Shown: piece after piece, positions 25,400-34,335 of the stretch
How the letters are laid out: each line of letters opens with the position of its first letter
How positions within the stretch are numbered: the stretch's first letter is position 1
Source of the DNA: JAKAIY01 sp963809385
GTDB lineage: Bacteria; Chloroflexota; Ktedonobacteria; Ktedonobacterales; JADMIN01
Length of the DNA: 64,000 nucleotides
Direction: 5' to 3'
NCBI GenBank assembly: GCA_963809385.1
Contig: CAWEJL010000004.1
Span: 508,366 to 572,365, forward strand
The notes under the pieces: generated by a model
Database searches by the model: none
What the model saw: only the letters and a program-made list of their open reading frames with translations
What the model was told of the DNA's origin: nothing
Translations under genes and position numbers: made by a program

Positions 25400-27028
25400 T
25401 TACAACACCGATACCTGGCGAATGGCCTCGATCTGCGACGCGCCGCCATGCGCCATCTGGGCGATGAAGCCCAGCGCGCCGCTGTCCCACCCGTAGAGGT
25501 AGTAGCAGCCCGGCTCATCCGGCGGGACGACCGCGTGCTTGTACGGCATCAGTTGCAGGAAGAAGCACAGCAGACCTGGATTCACCCGCTGCTTGTACTC
25601 GCGGATGAGGTCCAGCGCGCCGCGGTTCCGCGTCATGTGATCCACCCACGACTCGCTGTCGGTGATGAAAATCGCCACGTCGTAGACCCGCGCCTCATTG
25701 CCCTTGCCGCCGAAGGCGTACTCCAGCGGCGCGGACAGGCTCGTGCCGCCGCCGTAGCCACTCACCGCCGCCGCGATCGCCGCCAGCGACTGGTCGCGGC
25801 TGACCGCGCGCGGATGAGCGCTGGTGTCGAAGCTGACGATCTCGCCCTGCGCCGCCTTCTTGAAGGCCGCCGCCGCGAAGACCGCCGCGATCTCGGCCAT
25901 CGTCATCTCAGACTTGGCCGAGGGCCGCGAGGACATCGAGCCGCTGATGTCGTTGGCGATCAGCGCGCGCTCGCCCAGTTCCGGCATGTTGGCGAAGCTC
26001 AGTTCCAGCGCCGTCTCCAGCGCCGCCCGAATCTCCGCCACGCCCGCGCCGCTGGCCTTCTCGGTCGCCTTGAGCGCCGAGACGAAGCGGAACGGGAACT
26101 GCTTGCTGGCCGCCACGCGCTCCGGGTCCGCCAGCGTGCGGGTGATATGCCCCAGCGCCTCAGCGTCCGCCGTCACGCCGTACTTGATCGCATTGTTCAG
26201 GTTGCGCAAGAGCGCCATATACGGCATCTGGTAGAGCATCGCCGTCCAGACCGCCGCCGAGCCGCTGACCTGCGCCGTCACCACCTCCCACGGCAGACGA
26301 TGCCCGGCGATCAGGCTGAGCAGCCGCGCCTCGCCATCCGGCGTGGGAGCCTCGCGGTAGGCCTTGGCCTCCACCTTGAACGCCTCGTAGCCAGCGATCT
26401 GCGCCAGCCCGCCCGCGACCTCGCCCTTCACCAGATAGCGCGCGATGTCGTTCGCGGTCCCCGCCAGCTTCGGGCGGGTCAGGCGGTAGATGTCGCGCAG
26501 GCTCATCGCCTGGCTCTCCGCGCCATACTTGATGGCGTGGTACTCGCTCATCTCCGCCAGCCAGCGGCCCACCGCGCGCTGCACCAGCTTGCCCATGCCG
26601 CGAATCTTCTTCGCCCGGCACAGGCTCACCACGTCCTGCAAGTCGCCCGGCGTCCGCACGACGCGCGGGAAGATGCGGCGGAACAGCTCCTTGGCGTCCG
26701 GGTTGGGCGAGGCGGAGAGCGCCACCAGCGCCGTCAGCGGCGCAAGGCGCATCAGCCCCTCGTTGCGGGCGTAGAGGATCGCCTGCGCCAGGAAGTGCGG
26801 GTCCTTCTCCGCGAAGGAGGTGAAGAGCGCCAGCGCCTCCCCAGCCAACTCATGCGCGGATGCGTAAAAGGTTGGCTCCAGCATGCCGGTCGTGAGGACA
26901 CGGGCCAGCGACTCTTCGTCGCCGCGCGCGAAAGTGGGCACACCTTCGTAGTTGCGCTCGGTGGCCGCGTCATAGGCCCCCGCCGCGAACAGCCGGTCAA
27001 TCTTGGTCGCCCCAGTCTTCGGCTTCAT
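25400..27028 (-). CDS. rsr: TROVE domain protein, Ro60/Rsr ortholog
   Basis: 542 residues. The N-terminal two thirds are the helical-repeat TROVE ring (ARVLTTGMLEPTFYAS, FAEKDPHFLAQAILYARNEG, NLNNAIKYGVTADAE). The C-terminal third is a von Willebrand A domain with an intact MIDAS site: DISGS (360-364), the Thr in GGGTSLSAPL (428) and the Asp in FITDSESW (457). Ro60 rings bind Y RNA on the outer surface and the ends of misfolded RNAs in the central hole. In Deinococcus a Y RNA tethers the ring to polynucleotide phosphorylase. I start at ATG 27028, with GGAAGG upstream; GTG 27040 is possible. Two Y RNA candidates follow directly. No rtcB or pnp gene is in the window. Confidence 0.93.
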   Translation of the reverse strand: MKPKTGATKIDRLFAAGAYDAATERNYEGVPTFARGDEESLARVLTTGMLEPTFYASAHELAGEALALFTSFAEKDPHFLAQAILYARNEGLMRLAPLTALVALSASPNPDAKELFRRIFPRVVRTPGDLQDVVSLCRAKKIRGMGKLVQRAVGRWLAEMSEYHAIKYGAESQAMSLRDIYRLTRPKLAGTANDIARYLVKGEVAGGLAQIAGYEAFKVEAKAYREAPTPDGEARLLSLIAGHRLPWEVVTAQVSGSAAVWTAMLYQMPYMALLRNLNNAIKYGVTADAEALGHITRTLADPERVAASKQFPFRFVSALKATEKASGAGVAEIRAALETALELSFANMPELGERALIANDISGSMSSRPSAKSEMTMAEIAAVFAAAAFKKAAQGEIVSFDTSAHPRAVSRDQSLAAIAAAVSGYGGGTSLSAPLEYAFGGKGNEARVYDVAIFITDSESWVDHMTRNRGALDLIREYKQRVNPGLLCFFLQLMPYKHAVVPPDEPGCYYLYGWDSGALGFIAQMAHGGASQIEAIRQVSVL

Positions 27029-27306
27029 GCGCTCTCTCACCTTCCAGCGGCTGGACCGAATCGCGCGTCTCCATCGCGCCGTTCTTCAGCCGCCAGGAAA
27101 GAAGTCTAGCACCGCTGGCGGGCGCTCGCTATCGCCAAATGGGCGATGTTTCACACCCGCCAGCGATGCGCGCCGCATCACCCGCGCGGTGAGGGCGCGA
27201 GGGCCACATGCCAGCCACGGCGCCTCCACCTGCGGTGTATGCTACGGTGGCGGCCGCGAAACGCCGCCCCGCGCCAACGGCGGACGAGAGAGGACACACA
27301 GCGCGT

Positions 27307-28149
27307 ATGAGCGAGATGGACGGCAGCAAGCGGGTCGCCTTCCAGGGCGAGGCAGGAGCGTATGGCGAGGAAGCGGTATTGCGCTACTTCGGCCCGGAGG
27401 TCACGCCGGTAGCGAAGGCCAGCTTCGCCGCCGTGTTCGCCGCCGTCGTGAGTGGCGAGACAGATAGCGGGCTGACGCCAATCGAGAACTCCCAGGCGGG
27501 CAGCATCAATGAGGTCTATGACCTGTTGCGGCACGCCGGCCTGTTTCTCGCTGGCGAGATCTGCCTGCCGGTCAATCACTGCCTGCTCTGCCTGCCTGGA
27601 CAGAAGCTGGAGGACATTCACCGCGTGATGTCGCACCCGCAGGCGCTGGCGCAATGCGACGCCTACCTACGCGACCTGGGGGTGGAGATCGTGGCGGCGT
27701 ACGACACGGCTGGCAGCGCCAAGCTGATCCGTGACCAGAATCTGCGTGGAGTAGCGGCGATCGCCAGCGCCCGCGCGGCGGACCTGTACCAGCTTGCGAC
27801 GCTGGCGACCGCCATTCAAACCGTGCGCGACAACTACACCCGCTTCGTAGAGATCGTCCGCGAACAGCGGGAGCCGCCGCCAGGACCGGCGAAAACCGTG
27901 CTGCTGCTCGTGACCACCCACTCGCCCGGCGCGCTCTACGCGGCGCTTGGCGAATTCGCCAGGCGCAACATCAACCTGCTCAAATTGGAATCGCACCCCT
28001 CGCGTGAGAAGCCCTGGGAATATGTCTTCTACCTCGATATCGAAGGCTCTCCGAGCGAGCAGCCCGTAGCTGAGGCGCTCGCCGCGCTCGCGCGCCACGC
28101 CGTCGCGACGCAGGTATTTGGCTCATTCGCACGCGCGCCCGGCTGTTGA
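27307..28149 (+). CDS. pheA: prephenate dehydratase
   Basis: 280 residues. The catalytic domain opens RVAFQGEAGAYGEEAVLRYF and contains GLTPIENSQAGSINEVYDLL and VMSHPQALAQCDAYL. The essential threonine is in NYTRFVEI (family TRF motif). The regulatory ACT domain follows (LLVTTHSPGALYAALGEFA, INLLKLESHPSREKPWEYVF), with ESRP represented by ESHPSR, so phenylalanine feedback inhibition is expected. It converts prephenate to phenylpyruvate in phenylalanine synthesis. ATG 27307 is where similarity begins, with AGAGGAC upstream. It is a monofunctional enzyme without a chorismate mutase domain, and no other aromatic gene is adjacent. Confidence 0.93.
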   Translation: MSEMDGSKRVAFQGEAGAYGEEAVLRYFGPEVTPVAKASFAAVFAAVVSGETDSGLTPIENSQAGSINEVYDLLRHAGLFLAGEICLPVNHCLLCLPGQKLEDIHRVMSHPQALAQCDAYLRDLGVEIVAAYDTAGSAKLIRDQNLRGVAAIASARAADLYQLATLATAIQTVRDNYTRFVEIVREQREPPPGPAKTVLLLVTTHSPGALYAALGEFARRNINLLKLESHPSREKPWEYVFYLDIEGSPSEQPVAEALAALARHAVATQVFGSFARAPGC

Positions 28150-28223
28150 GCGGAGCGCCTGTTGGCTCCATTCGCGGGATCTCGCCGCGCAAAACAATGA
28201 CGGCGCGAGGTGGGCAAAGGAGC

Positions 28224-28622
28224 CTATGGCAAGCGCAACTCTCGGTTACGATACTCATCGTGATCGCTGCACAGCCATGCTTCGAGAATCGCCTGGATCG
28301 CCACGCCGACCGGCGCCGATTGAGGGGTATACCAAACACCGGGGCTAAATGCGCCTTCTGGCATACCCATCAGAAACTCGGCGAAATGCGCAGGCATCGT
28401 GTGGACGTCATGTGTCAGCAGAATGAGGTCGTGGCGCGCCGCGTATTCAAGCACATCTGGATCAGGAGCGCGCTCAAGCCCAACCTGGCGCGCGGTGATA
28501 ATGACCATATCAGGACGTCTGCGCTGAACGCCTCGAATAATGTGCTCATTATAATTGACATCAGCGAGCAGTTGGGGAGGGTTGGCGCTGAATGGTGGCT
28601 GCGTCTCGATCGGCTCGGACAC
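28224..28622 (-). CDS. DUF5615 PIN-like protein (probable toxin partner)
   Basis: 132 residues. LLADVNYNEHIIRGVQRRRP at about 18-37 gives the first acidic residue of a PIN-like site; the pair VLEYAARHDLILLTHDVHTMPAHF carries the later ones. This is the DUF5615 (Mut7-C-like) PIN group, usually encoded with a DUF433 protein, and such pairs are predicted toxin-antitoxin or RNA-cleaving modules. Start GTG 28622 is favoured by AAGGA upstream. The DUF433 gene lies 62 bp upstream on the same strand. Ribonuclease activity is inferred from the fold only. Confidence 0.75.
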   Translation of the reverse strand: MSEPIETQPPFSANPPQLLADVNYNEHIIRGVQRRRPDMVIITARQVGLERAPDPDVLEYAARHDLILLTHDVHTMPAHFAEFLMGMPEGAFSPGVWYTPQSAPVGVAIQAILEAWLCSDHDEYRNRELRLP

Positions 28623-28684
28623 GTCACTGTATCCTTGGAATGGCCCAGCGGTGGACGAACAGCGGACGCCAGATGAGTCGCTAT

Positions 28685-28999
28685 CTATAGCCGCGCTCTG
28701 CGCTCATCGAGCCGTTGGTAGAATTCTGGGTCGCTGGTCCGGTCGCCGGCGCGCAGACGCTGGTAGCGCTCATCATCCGCCCGGAACCGTTCGTCAAGCT
28801 CGGTCTGATGATCGAGATAGTACGCGATAGCGCCGTAGACCTGCGCGAGGGAAAGTACGGGGAAACCGAGCCGTAGCTCCTCTGCGGTGTAGCCTTCGTT
28901 CCGCCAGGCGGCGATGAGACTGGAGAGCGCCACCCGCGTATTACCGATATAGAGAACGCCTTCGCGCTCCTCGATATAACTGGTATTCACAGTCGCCAA
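28685..28999 (-). CDS. DUF433 domain protein (probable antitoxin)
   Basis: About 104 residues with the DUF433 core YIEEREGVLYIGNTRVALSS-LIAAWRNEGYTAEELRLGFP-VLSLAQVYGAIAYYL, a small winged-helix-like fold of VapB45-type antitoxins. I choose the TTG at 28999 as start: AAGGAAGG lies 8 bp upstream (29014-29007), whereas the ATG at 29053 has no ribosome-binding site. The C-terminal 30 residues are charged and probably contact the partner. It is the first gene of the two-gene module with the DUF5615 protein, and autoregulation would be expected for such a pair. Confidence 0.72.
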   Translation of the reverse strand: MATVNTSYIEEREGVLYIGNTRVALSSLIAAWRNEGYTAEELRLGFPVLSLAQVYGAIAYYLDHQTELDERFRADDERYQRLRAGDRTSDPEFYQRLDERRARL

Positions 29000-29167
29000 G
29001 GCCGGCCTTCCTTTCGCGCGTTCTGTTCGCGCTTTTTTTGAAGTATATCGCATTGGGCCGCGTTGGGCTACAATGGTTCGTTGCGCTCATCACGGGCTGC
29101 GTCCCTTGTCCTTCGTCACGCGGAGCCACCTTGCCGCCGGGTCTTTCGACGGATTCCTCGCTTGCGC

Positions 29168-29197
29168 TTGACAGTATGCGCAATAACAAGGTACCCT
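29168..29197 (+). promoter_or_regulatory. promoter of the gltB leader with a direct repeat
   Basis: TTGACA (29168-29173) and TACCCT (29192-29197) with an 18-bp spacer. The sequence TGCGCAATA occurs twice, 22 bp apart (near 29177 and 29199), overlapping the spacer and the start region, and looks like a regulator-binding direct repeat. Confidence 0.5.
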
Positions 29198-29204
29198 ACT
29201 GCGC

Positions 29205-29362
29205 AATACATACATATGTGACAACCATTACAGGCCATCGTGGACAATGTCAGCGGCGGGGCGCTGTTTGCCCTTCCCGCGCGCGACGGTCTGAATAGGC
29301 GCCGCAGCCTCCTTTGCGCGATCACCCTCCTGGGTGACAGCGAAGGAGGCTGCGTGTTTTTT
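29205..29362 (+). ncRNA. candidate leader RNA or small RNA upstream of gltB
   Basis: From the inferred start of the promoter above to the terminator is about 158 nt with no convincing reading frame. It either ends as a small RNA or is a leader whose terminator is bypassed to express gltB 145 bp further on. No known riboswitch consensus was recognised. The remaining intergenic DNA (29000-29167 and 29363-29507) shows nothing else. Confidence 0.4.
29303..29362 (+). terminator. strong Rho-independent terminator upstream of gltB
   Basis: CGCAGCCTCCTTTGC (29303-29317) pairs with GCGAAGGAGGCTGCG (29340-29354) with one mismatch. An inner TCACCC-TCCT-GGGTGA extends the hairpin, and TGTTTTTT follows directly. 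It is one of the few hairpins here with a full U-tract. Confidence 0.8.
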
Positions 29363-29507
29363 GCAGCATCGCACGAGACGCCGCGTTGAGCGTCAGCGCA
29401 CACGAGGACGTGGCGGGAACATGGGCGTCGAGCGCGCCACACATGGAGCGCAAACCGCAACGCTAGGACGTTACCCATAGTGGCGACTTCGGAAAAGAGG
29501 CGCTCGC

Positions 29508-32500
29508 ATGGATCACGCATTGTCCGCTGGCGACCTTCGGCGACGCGCAAGCCAGAAACAACCGGCTACCGCCATGATCGCGTCCGCGCGGTCAGACTAC
29601 CCGCTCTATGATCCGCGCTTTGAACATGACGCCTGCGGCACAGGATTCGTCGCCAACATCTCCGGCGTGCGCGAGCATCGCATCATCGAGCGCGCGCTGG
29701 AGGCCCTGCGGAACCTGGCGCACCGCGGCGCGATGGACGCCCGCGCCGAGGCCAGCGACGGGGTAGGCGTGCTCACGCAGCTTCCGCTCGCGCTCCTCAA
29801 TCGCTGGCTCACCCGGCGCGGGCTGCCCGCGGCGGCTGAGGGCGAGCTTGCGGCGGGCATGGTGTTCCTCCCACGCGACGACAACCTCGCCATGCGCGCC
29901 CGCACGCTGCTCGACCAGGCGCTGGAGCGGCGCGGCGCGCGCGTACCCGGCTGGCGCAAGGTCCCCGTGCGCGACAGAGAGATCAGCGCCAGCGCGCGGC
30001 GGGAGCGCCCCCGCATCGAGCAGGCGCTGGCGCTCCGGCCCGCGGGCATGGCCGCTGACGCCTTCGAGCGGCTGCTCTACGCGGCGCGGAAGGAAGCCGA
30101 ATCGGAATGGAACCGTCTCGGCATCGAAGACGCCTATGTCGCCTCGCTCTCAGCGCGCTCGATCGTCTACAAAGGACTGCTCACCGCCGAGACACTGCCC
30201 CGCTTCTACGCTGACCTCCTCGACCCGAATTTCACGAGCGCGCTGGCGCTCTTCCACCAGCGCTACAGCACGAACACCTTCCCAAGCTGGCGGCTCGCGC
30301 AGCCCATGCGCCTGCTGGCGCACAACGGCGAGATCAACACCGTGCAGGGCAACCGCAACTGGATGGCGGCCCGTGAGGCGGCGCTCGACGCGATGTGGGG
30401 AGACGAGGCGCCGTGGCTCCGGCCGGTGATCGAGCCGCAGGGCAGCGACTCCACCAGCCTGGACAACGCGCTCGAGCTGCTCACGCGCTCCGGGCGGACA
30501 CTGGCGCACGCGCTAACCCTGCTGACGCCCGCCGCGTGGGAGGCGAGGGATGATCTCGCGCCGGAGACGCGCGCCTTCTTCGCCGCGCAGGCGCCACTCG
30601 TCGAGCCGTGGGACGGCCCCGCCGCGCTGGTCTTCAGCGACGGAGTCCGGGTGGGCGCCGCGCTCGACCGCAACGGCCTGCGCCCGCTGCGCTATACGCT
30701 CGACGCGGGCGGTCTGCTCGTCGTGGCCTCAGAGTCGGGCGTCCTCGATCTGGATGAGCGGAACGCGCTCGCCAAGGGCCGCCTCGGGCCAGGGCAGATG
30801 CTGCTGGTGGATACCGAGCGCGGCGACCTGCTGTTCGACGCCGAGCTCAAGGCCGCGCTCGCGGCGGGGCGGCCCTACGCCGACTGGGTGAAGCGCCACA
30901 TCGTGGCCGTTCCGCCGCCTGACGCGGACGCGCGCGACGCGCCAGGCGCCGCGCCCGCCGCCCCAGACGCGCTGCTGCCCCAGCAGGCGCTCTTTGGCTA
31001 TACTCACGAAGATATCGAGCTGATCCTGCGGCCCATGCTCGCCGAGGGCGTGGAGGCGACCTGGAGCATGGGCGACGACACCCCGCTCGCCGTCTTCTCC
31101 AGTCAGCCCCGGCGGCTGGCGGCGTTCTTCCGGCAGCGCTTCGCCCAGGTGACGAACCCGCCGATAGATTCGCTGCGCGAGCGGCTCGTCATGTCGCTGG
31201 CCACCTACCTCGGCCCGCGCCCGCCACTGCTCGCGGACGCGGAGCCGCAGGGCGCGCTGCTCCGGCTGGCGTCGCCCGCGCTGGATGAGGCGATGCTGCG
31301 GCAGGTCCTCGCCGACGCCGCGAAGCATGGCATGCCGCTCGCCCGGCTGAAGATGGCCTACACGCCTGCCGGGCCGGATGACGCCGCGCCAGAGGCCGCG
31401 CCAGAGGCCGCGCTCGCCGCCGCGCTCGACGCGCTCGAACAGGCAGCGGTGGAGGCGGCCCGCGCGGGCGCACAGGTCCTCGTGCTAACGGACCGCGCGC
31501 TGGCGGCGGACGAGACGCCGATTCCAGCGGTCCTCGCCGTCTCGGCGGCGCATCAGGCGCTAGCGCGGGCGGGACTGCGCCCGCAGGTGGGCCTGATCGC
31601 CGAGACCGGCGATGTCTGGGATACGCACGGGCTGGCGCTGCTGACCGGCTACGGCGCGAACGCCGTCTGCCCCTCCCTCGCGCTGGAGACGGCCCGCGCG
31701 CTGGCCGGGACGCGCGGGCTGGAGCATCTCACGCCCGAGACGGCGGCGGGAAATGTCCTCCACGCGCTGGAAAAGGGACTGCTCAAGGCGCTGGCGCGCA
31801 TGGGCCTCTCGGCGTTCGAGAGCTACCTCGGCGCCCAGCTATTCGAGGCGATTGGCCTGGAGCCCGCGCTCATCGCGCGCTACTTTCCCGGCGCCCCCCA
31901 TACGCTGGGCGGGCTGGACCTCGCCGATCTCGACCAGCATGCGCGCGCCTGCCGCGATGAAGCGGCCCGGCTCGCCGCGTCCCATGAGGCGTCAATGGCG
32001 GCGCGAGAAAGCGACGCGGACACACGGCATGCGGTGGTCGCTCTGCGCCCGCGCCTGGCGGACCGCGGCTTTGTGCGCTTCCGGCGCAACGCGGAATATC
32101 ACGCGGCCAATCCATCGGTCGTCAAGGCGCTGCAGCAGGCGGCGCGCAGCGGCGCTCAGGCGGACTACCAGCGCTACACCGAGCTGCTCTACACACGCCC
32201 GCCAGCGGCGATCCGCGACCTGCTGGCGTTCCGCCCGGCGCGCCCCATCCCGCTGGAAGAGGTGGAGTCAGCGGCGGAGATCGCGCGCCGGTTCGTCGGC
32301 TCGGCGATGTCGCTCGGCTCGCTCAGTCCCGAAGCGCACCAGACCGTCACCCTCGCGCTGAACGCCCTGGGTGGGCGCAGCAACACCGGCGAAGGCGGCG
32401 AAGACCCCGCGAACTTCCTGGGCGCGCGCGACGGAGTATCCACCAATAACCGCGTCAAGCAGATCGCCTCCGGCCGCTTCGGCGTGACAACAGCCTACGT

Positions 32501-34301
32501 CGCGCATGCCGATGAGCTGGAAATCAAGATGGCGCAAGGCTCGAAGCCCGGCGAGGGCGGCCAGCTTCCCGCCCGCAAAGTCACCGGACTGATCGCCCGC
32601 CTGCGCCACACGATGCCCGGCGTCGCGCTGATCTCGCCTCCGCCGCATCATGACATCTACAGCATCGAAGACCTCGCGCAGCTGATCTACGACCTGAAGC
32701 AGCTCAATCCGCGCGCGGCGGTCGGTGTGAAGCTGGTCGCCGAGCGCGGCGTCGGCACGATCGCGGCGGGCGTCGCCAAGGCCCACGCCGACTACATCCT
32801 CATCAGCGGACATGATGGCGGCACGGGCGCCTCGCCGCTCAGCTCGATCAAGCACGCGGGCGCGCCGTGGGAGCTGGGGCTGGCGGAGACGCAACAGGCG
32901 CTACGCCTCAACGGGCTGCGCGGGCGTGTGCGGCTGCGCGTGGATGGCGGCTTCAAGACGGGCCGGGACGTGGTCATCGCGGCGCTGCTGGGCGCGGACG
33001 AATTCGGCTTTGGCACGGCGGCGCTCGTCGCGCTGGGCTGCGATATGGCCCGCCAGTGCCATCTCGACACCTGCCCGGCGGGCATCGCCACCCAGCGTGA
33101 GGACCTGCGCGCGCGCTTCGATGGCAAGCCGGAGCATCTGGTGGCGTTTCTGCTGGGCGTCGCCGGTGAGGTGCGGGAAATCCTGGCGGCGATCGGCGCG
33201 CGCGCGCTCAATGAGATCACTGGCCGGCCTGACCTGCTCGCCATTCGCGACGCATGGGAGGGTGGTCTGGCGCCACGCGCCGAGCGCGCGAAGCGCGCCA
33301 TCGCGCCGCTGCTGGCGCCTGGCCCGGCGGACCAGCCGCGCCGCTGGGCGCGCGAGGCGCGGTCCGACCCTGGCCTGGGGAGCGGCGCGGAGCGCGAGCG
33401 CCGCCTGCTCGAAGACGCCTTGCCGCTGCTGGAGCGCGGCGGCGCCGTGCTGCTCCATGAGCCCATCCGCAACCGGGACCGCACGGTTGGGGCGGCGCTG
33501 GCCGGAGCCATCGCGCGGCGCTGGGGCGATAGCGGCCTGCCCCGTGGAGGCATCACCAGCCTCTACGCGGGCAGCGCGGGCCAGAGCTTCGGCGCGTTCT
33601 GCGTCCCCGGCCTGCGGCTGATGCTGGAGGGCGACGCGAACGACTACGTTGGCAAGGGCATGACGGGCGGCGAGATCGTCCTCATGCCATCGCCACACGC
33701 CCGCTTCGCCGCGCACGAGCAGACGATTCTCGGCAACACCGCGCTCTACGGCGCCACCGGGGGCATGCTGCTGGCCTGTGGCCGTGCTGGCGAGCGCTTC
33801 GCCGTGCGCAACAGCGGGGCCATCGCGGTCGTCGAGGGCATGGGCGACCACGGCTGCGAGTACATGACGGGCGGCGTGGTTGTCTCGCTCGGCGAGGTCG
33901 GGCGCAACTTCGCCGCCGGCATGTCGGGCGGCATCGCCTATGTCTACGACGAGCGCGGAGGTTTGCCAGAGCGCATCAACCCTGAGTTGGCGCGGGTCGA
34001 GCGGCTGACGGACGCGGACGGCGCCGAGATCGAGCTAGTCGGCGCGCTCATCGAGCATCATGAGTTCCTCACCCACAGCGACCGCGCCGCGGCGTTGCTG
34101 GAGCGGTGGCCGGCGACACTGGAGCGCATGTGGCGCGTCTCCCCGCGCGCTCAGACCAGCGCGGGCCAGCCGTTCGATGTCGCGGCGCGCTACGTTGGAA
34201 CGAGCCTGAGCCGGATGGAAGACCCGCTCATCACGCAGGTAAGCCGGGCCAGCGGGCAGTGGCGGGAGAAGGTCGCGGCGCGCGCGCGGTACGGCGTGTG
34301 A
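29508..34301 (+). CDS. gltB: glutamate synthase large subunit
   Basis: 1597 residues, slightly longer than the usual 1500. A 42-residue leader precedes the N-terminal nucleophile Cys 43 (HDACGTGFVAN) of the class II glutaminase domain. The central and FMN domains follow (ISPPPHHDIYSIEDLAQLIY, SGHDGGTGASPLSS). The 3Fe-4S cysteines lie in GCDMARQCHLDTCPAGIATQ, and the C-terminal beta-helix has GXGXG-type repeats (GKGMTGGEIVL, MGDHGCEYMTGG). It makes two glutamates from glutamine and 2-oxoglutarate. The partner gltD is not in the window. The ATG at 29508 has AGAGG upstream. Expression may depend on the leader terminator at 29303-29362. Confidence 0.94.
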   Translation: MDHALSAGDLRRRASQKQPATAMIASARSDYPLYDPRFEHDACGTGFVANISGVREHRIIERALEALRNLAHRGAMDARAEASDGVGVLTQLPLALLNRWLTRRGLPAAAEGELAAGMVFLPRDDNLAMRARTLLDQALERRGARVPGWRKVPVRDREISASARRERPRIEQALALRPAGMAADAFERLLYAARKEAESEWNRLGIEDAYVASLSARSIVYKGLLTAETLPRFYADLLDPNFTSALALFHQRYSTNTFPSWRLAQPMRLLAHNGEINTVQGNRNWMAAREAALDAMWGDEAPWLRPVIEPQGSDSTSLDNALELLTRSGRTLAHALTLLTPAAWEARDDLAPETRAFFAAQAPLVEPWDGPAALVFSDGVRVGAALDRNGLRPLRYTLDAGGLLVVASESGVLDLDERNALAKGRLGPGQMLLVDTERGDLLFDAELKAALAAGRPYADWVKRHIVAVPPPDADARDAPGAAPAAPDALLPQQALFGYTHEDIELILRPMLAEGVEATWSMGDDTPLAVFSSQPRRLAAFFRQRFAQVTNPPIDSLRERLVMSLATYLGPRPPLLADAEPQGALLRLASPALDEAMLRQVLADAAKHGMPLARLKMAYTPAGPDDAAPEAAPEAALAAALDALEQAAVEAARAGAQVLVLTDRALAADETPIPAVLAVSAAHQALARAGLRPQVGLIAETGDVWDTHGLALLTGYGANAVCPSLALETARALAGTRGLEHLTPETAAGNVLHALEKGLLKALARMGLSAFESYLGAQLFEAIGLEPALIARYFPGAPHTLGGLDLADLDQHARACRDEAARLAASHEASMAARESDADTRHAVVALRPRLADRGFVRFRRNAEYHAANPSVVKALQQAARSGAQADYQRYTELLYTRPPAAIRDLLAFRPARPIPLEEVESAAEIARRFVGSAMSLGSLSPEAHQTVTLALNALGGRSNTGEGGEDPANFLGARDGVSTNNRVKQIASGRFGVTTAYVAHADELEIKMAQGSKPGEGGQLPARKVTGLIARLRHTMPGVALISPPPHHDIYSIEDLAQLIYDLKQLNPRAAVGVKLVAERGVGTIAAGVAKAHADYILISGHDGGTGASPLSSIKHAGAPWELGLAETQQALRLNGLRGRVRLRVDGGFKTGRDVVIAALLGADEFGFGTAALVALGCDMARQCHLDTCPAGIATQREDLRARFDGKPEHLVAFLLGVAGEVREILAAIGARALNEITGRPDLLAIRDAWEGGLAPRAERAKRAIAPLLAPGPADQPRRWAREARSDPGLGSGAERERRLLEDALPLLERGGAVLLHEPIRNRDRTVGAALAGAIARRWGDSGLPRGGITSLYAGSAGQSFGAFCVPGLRLMLEGDANDYVGKGMTGGEIVLMPSPHARFAAHEQTILGNTALYGATGGMLLACGRAGERFAVRNSGAIAVVEGMGDHGCEYMTGGVVVSLGEVGRNFAAGMSGGIAYVYDERGGLPERINPELARVERLTDADGAEIELVGALIEHHEFLTHSDRAAALLERWPATLERMWRVSPRAQTSAGQPFDVAARYVGTSLSRMEDPLITQVSRASGQWREKVAARARYGV

Positions 34302-34335
34302 GGCGCGACTGGAGAACAATCGGGCTGGGGCGGCG

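Noticed and set aside
29290..29365. T-box riboswitch before gltB
   Set aside because: GGGTGA near the terminator loosely recalls the T-box sequence, but the conserved GGTGG-ACCGCG element and a specifier stem are missing, and gltB is not a usual T-box target.
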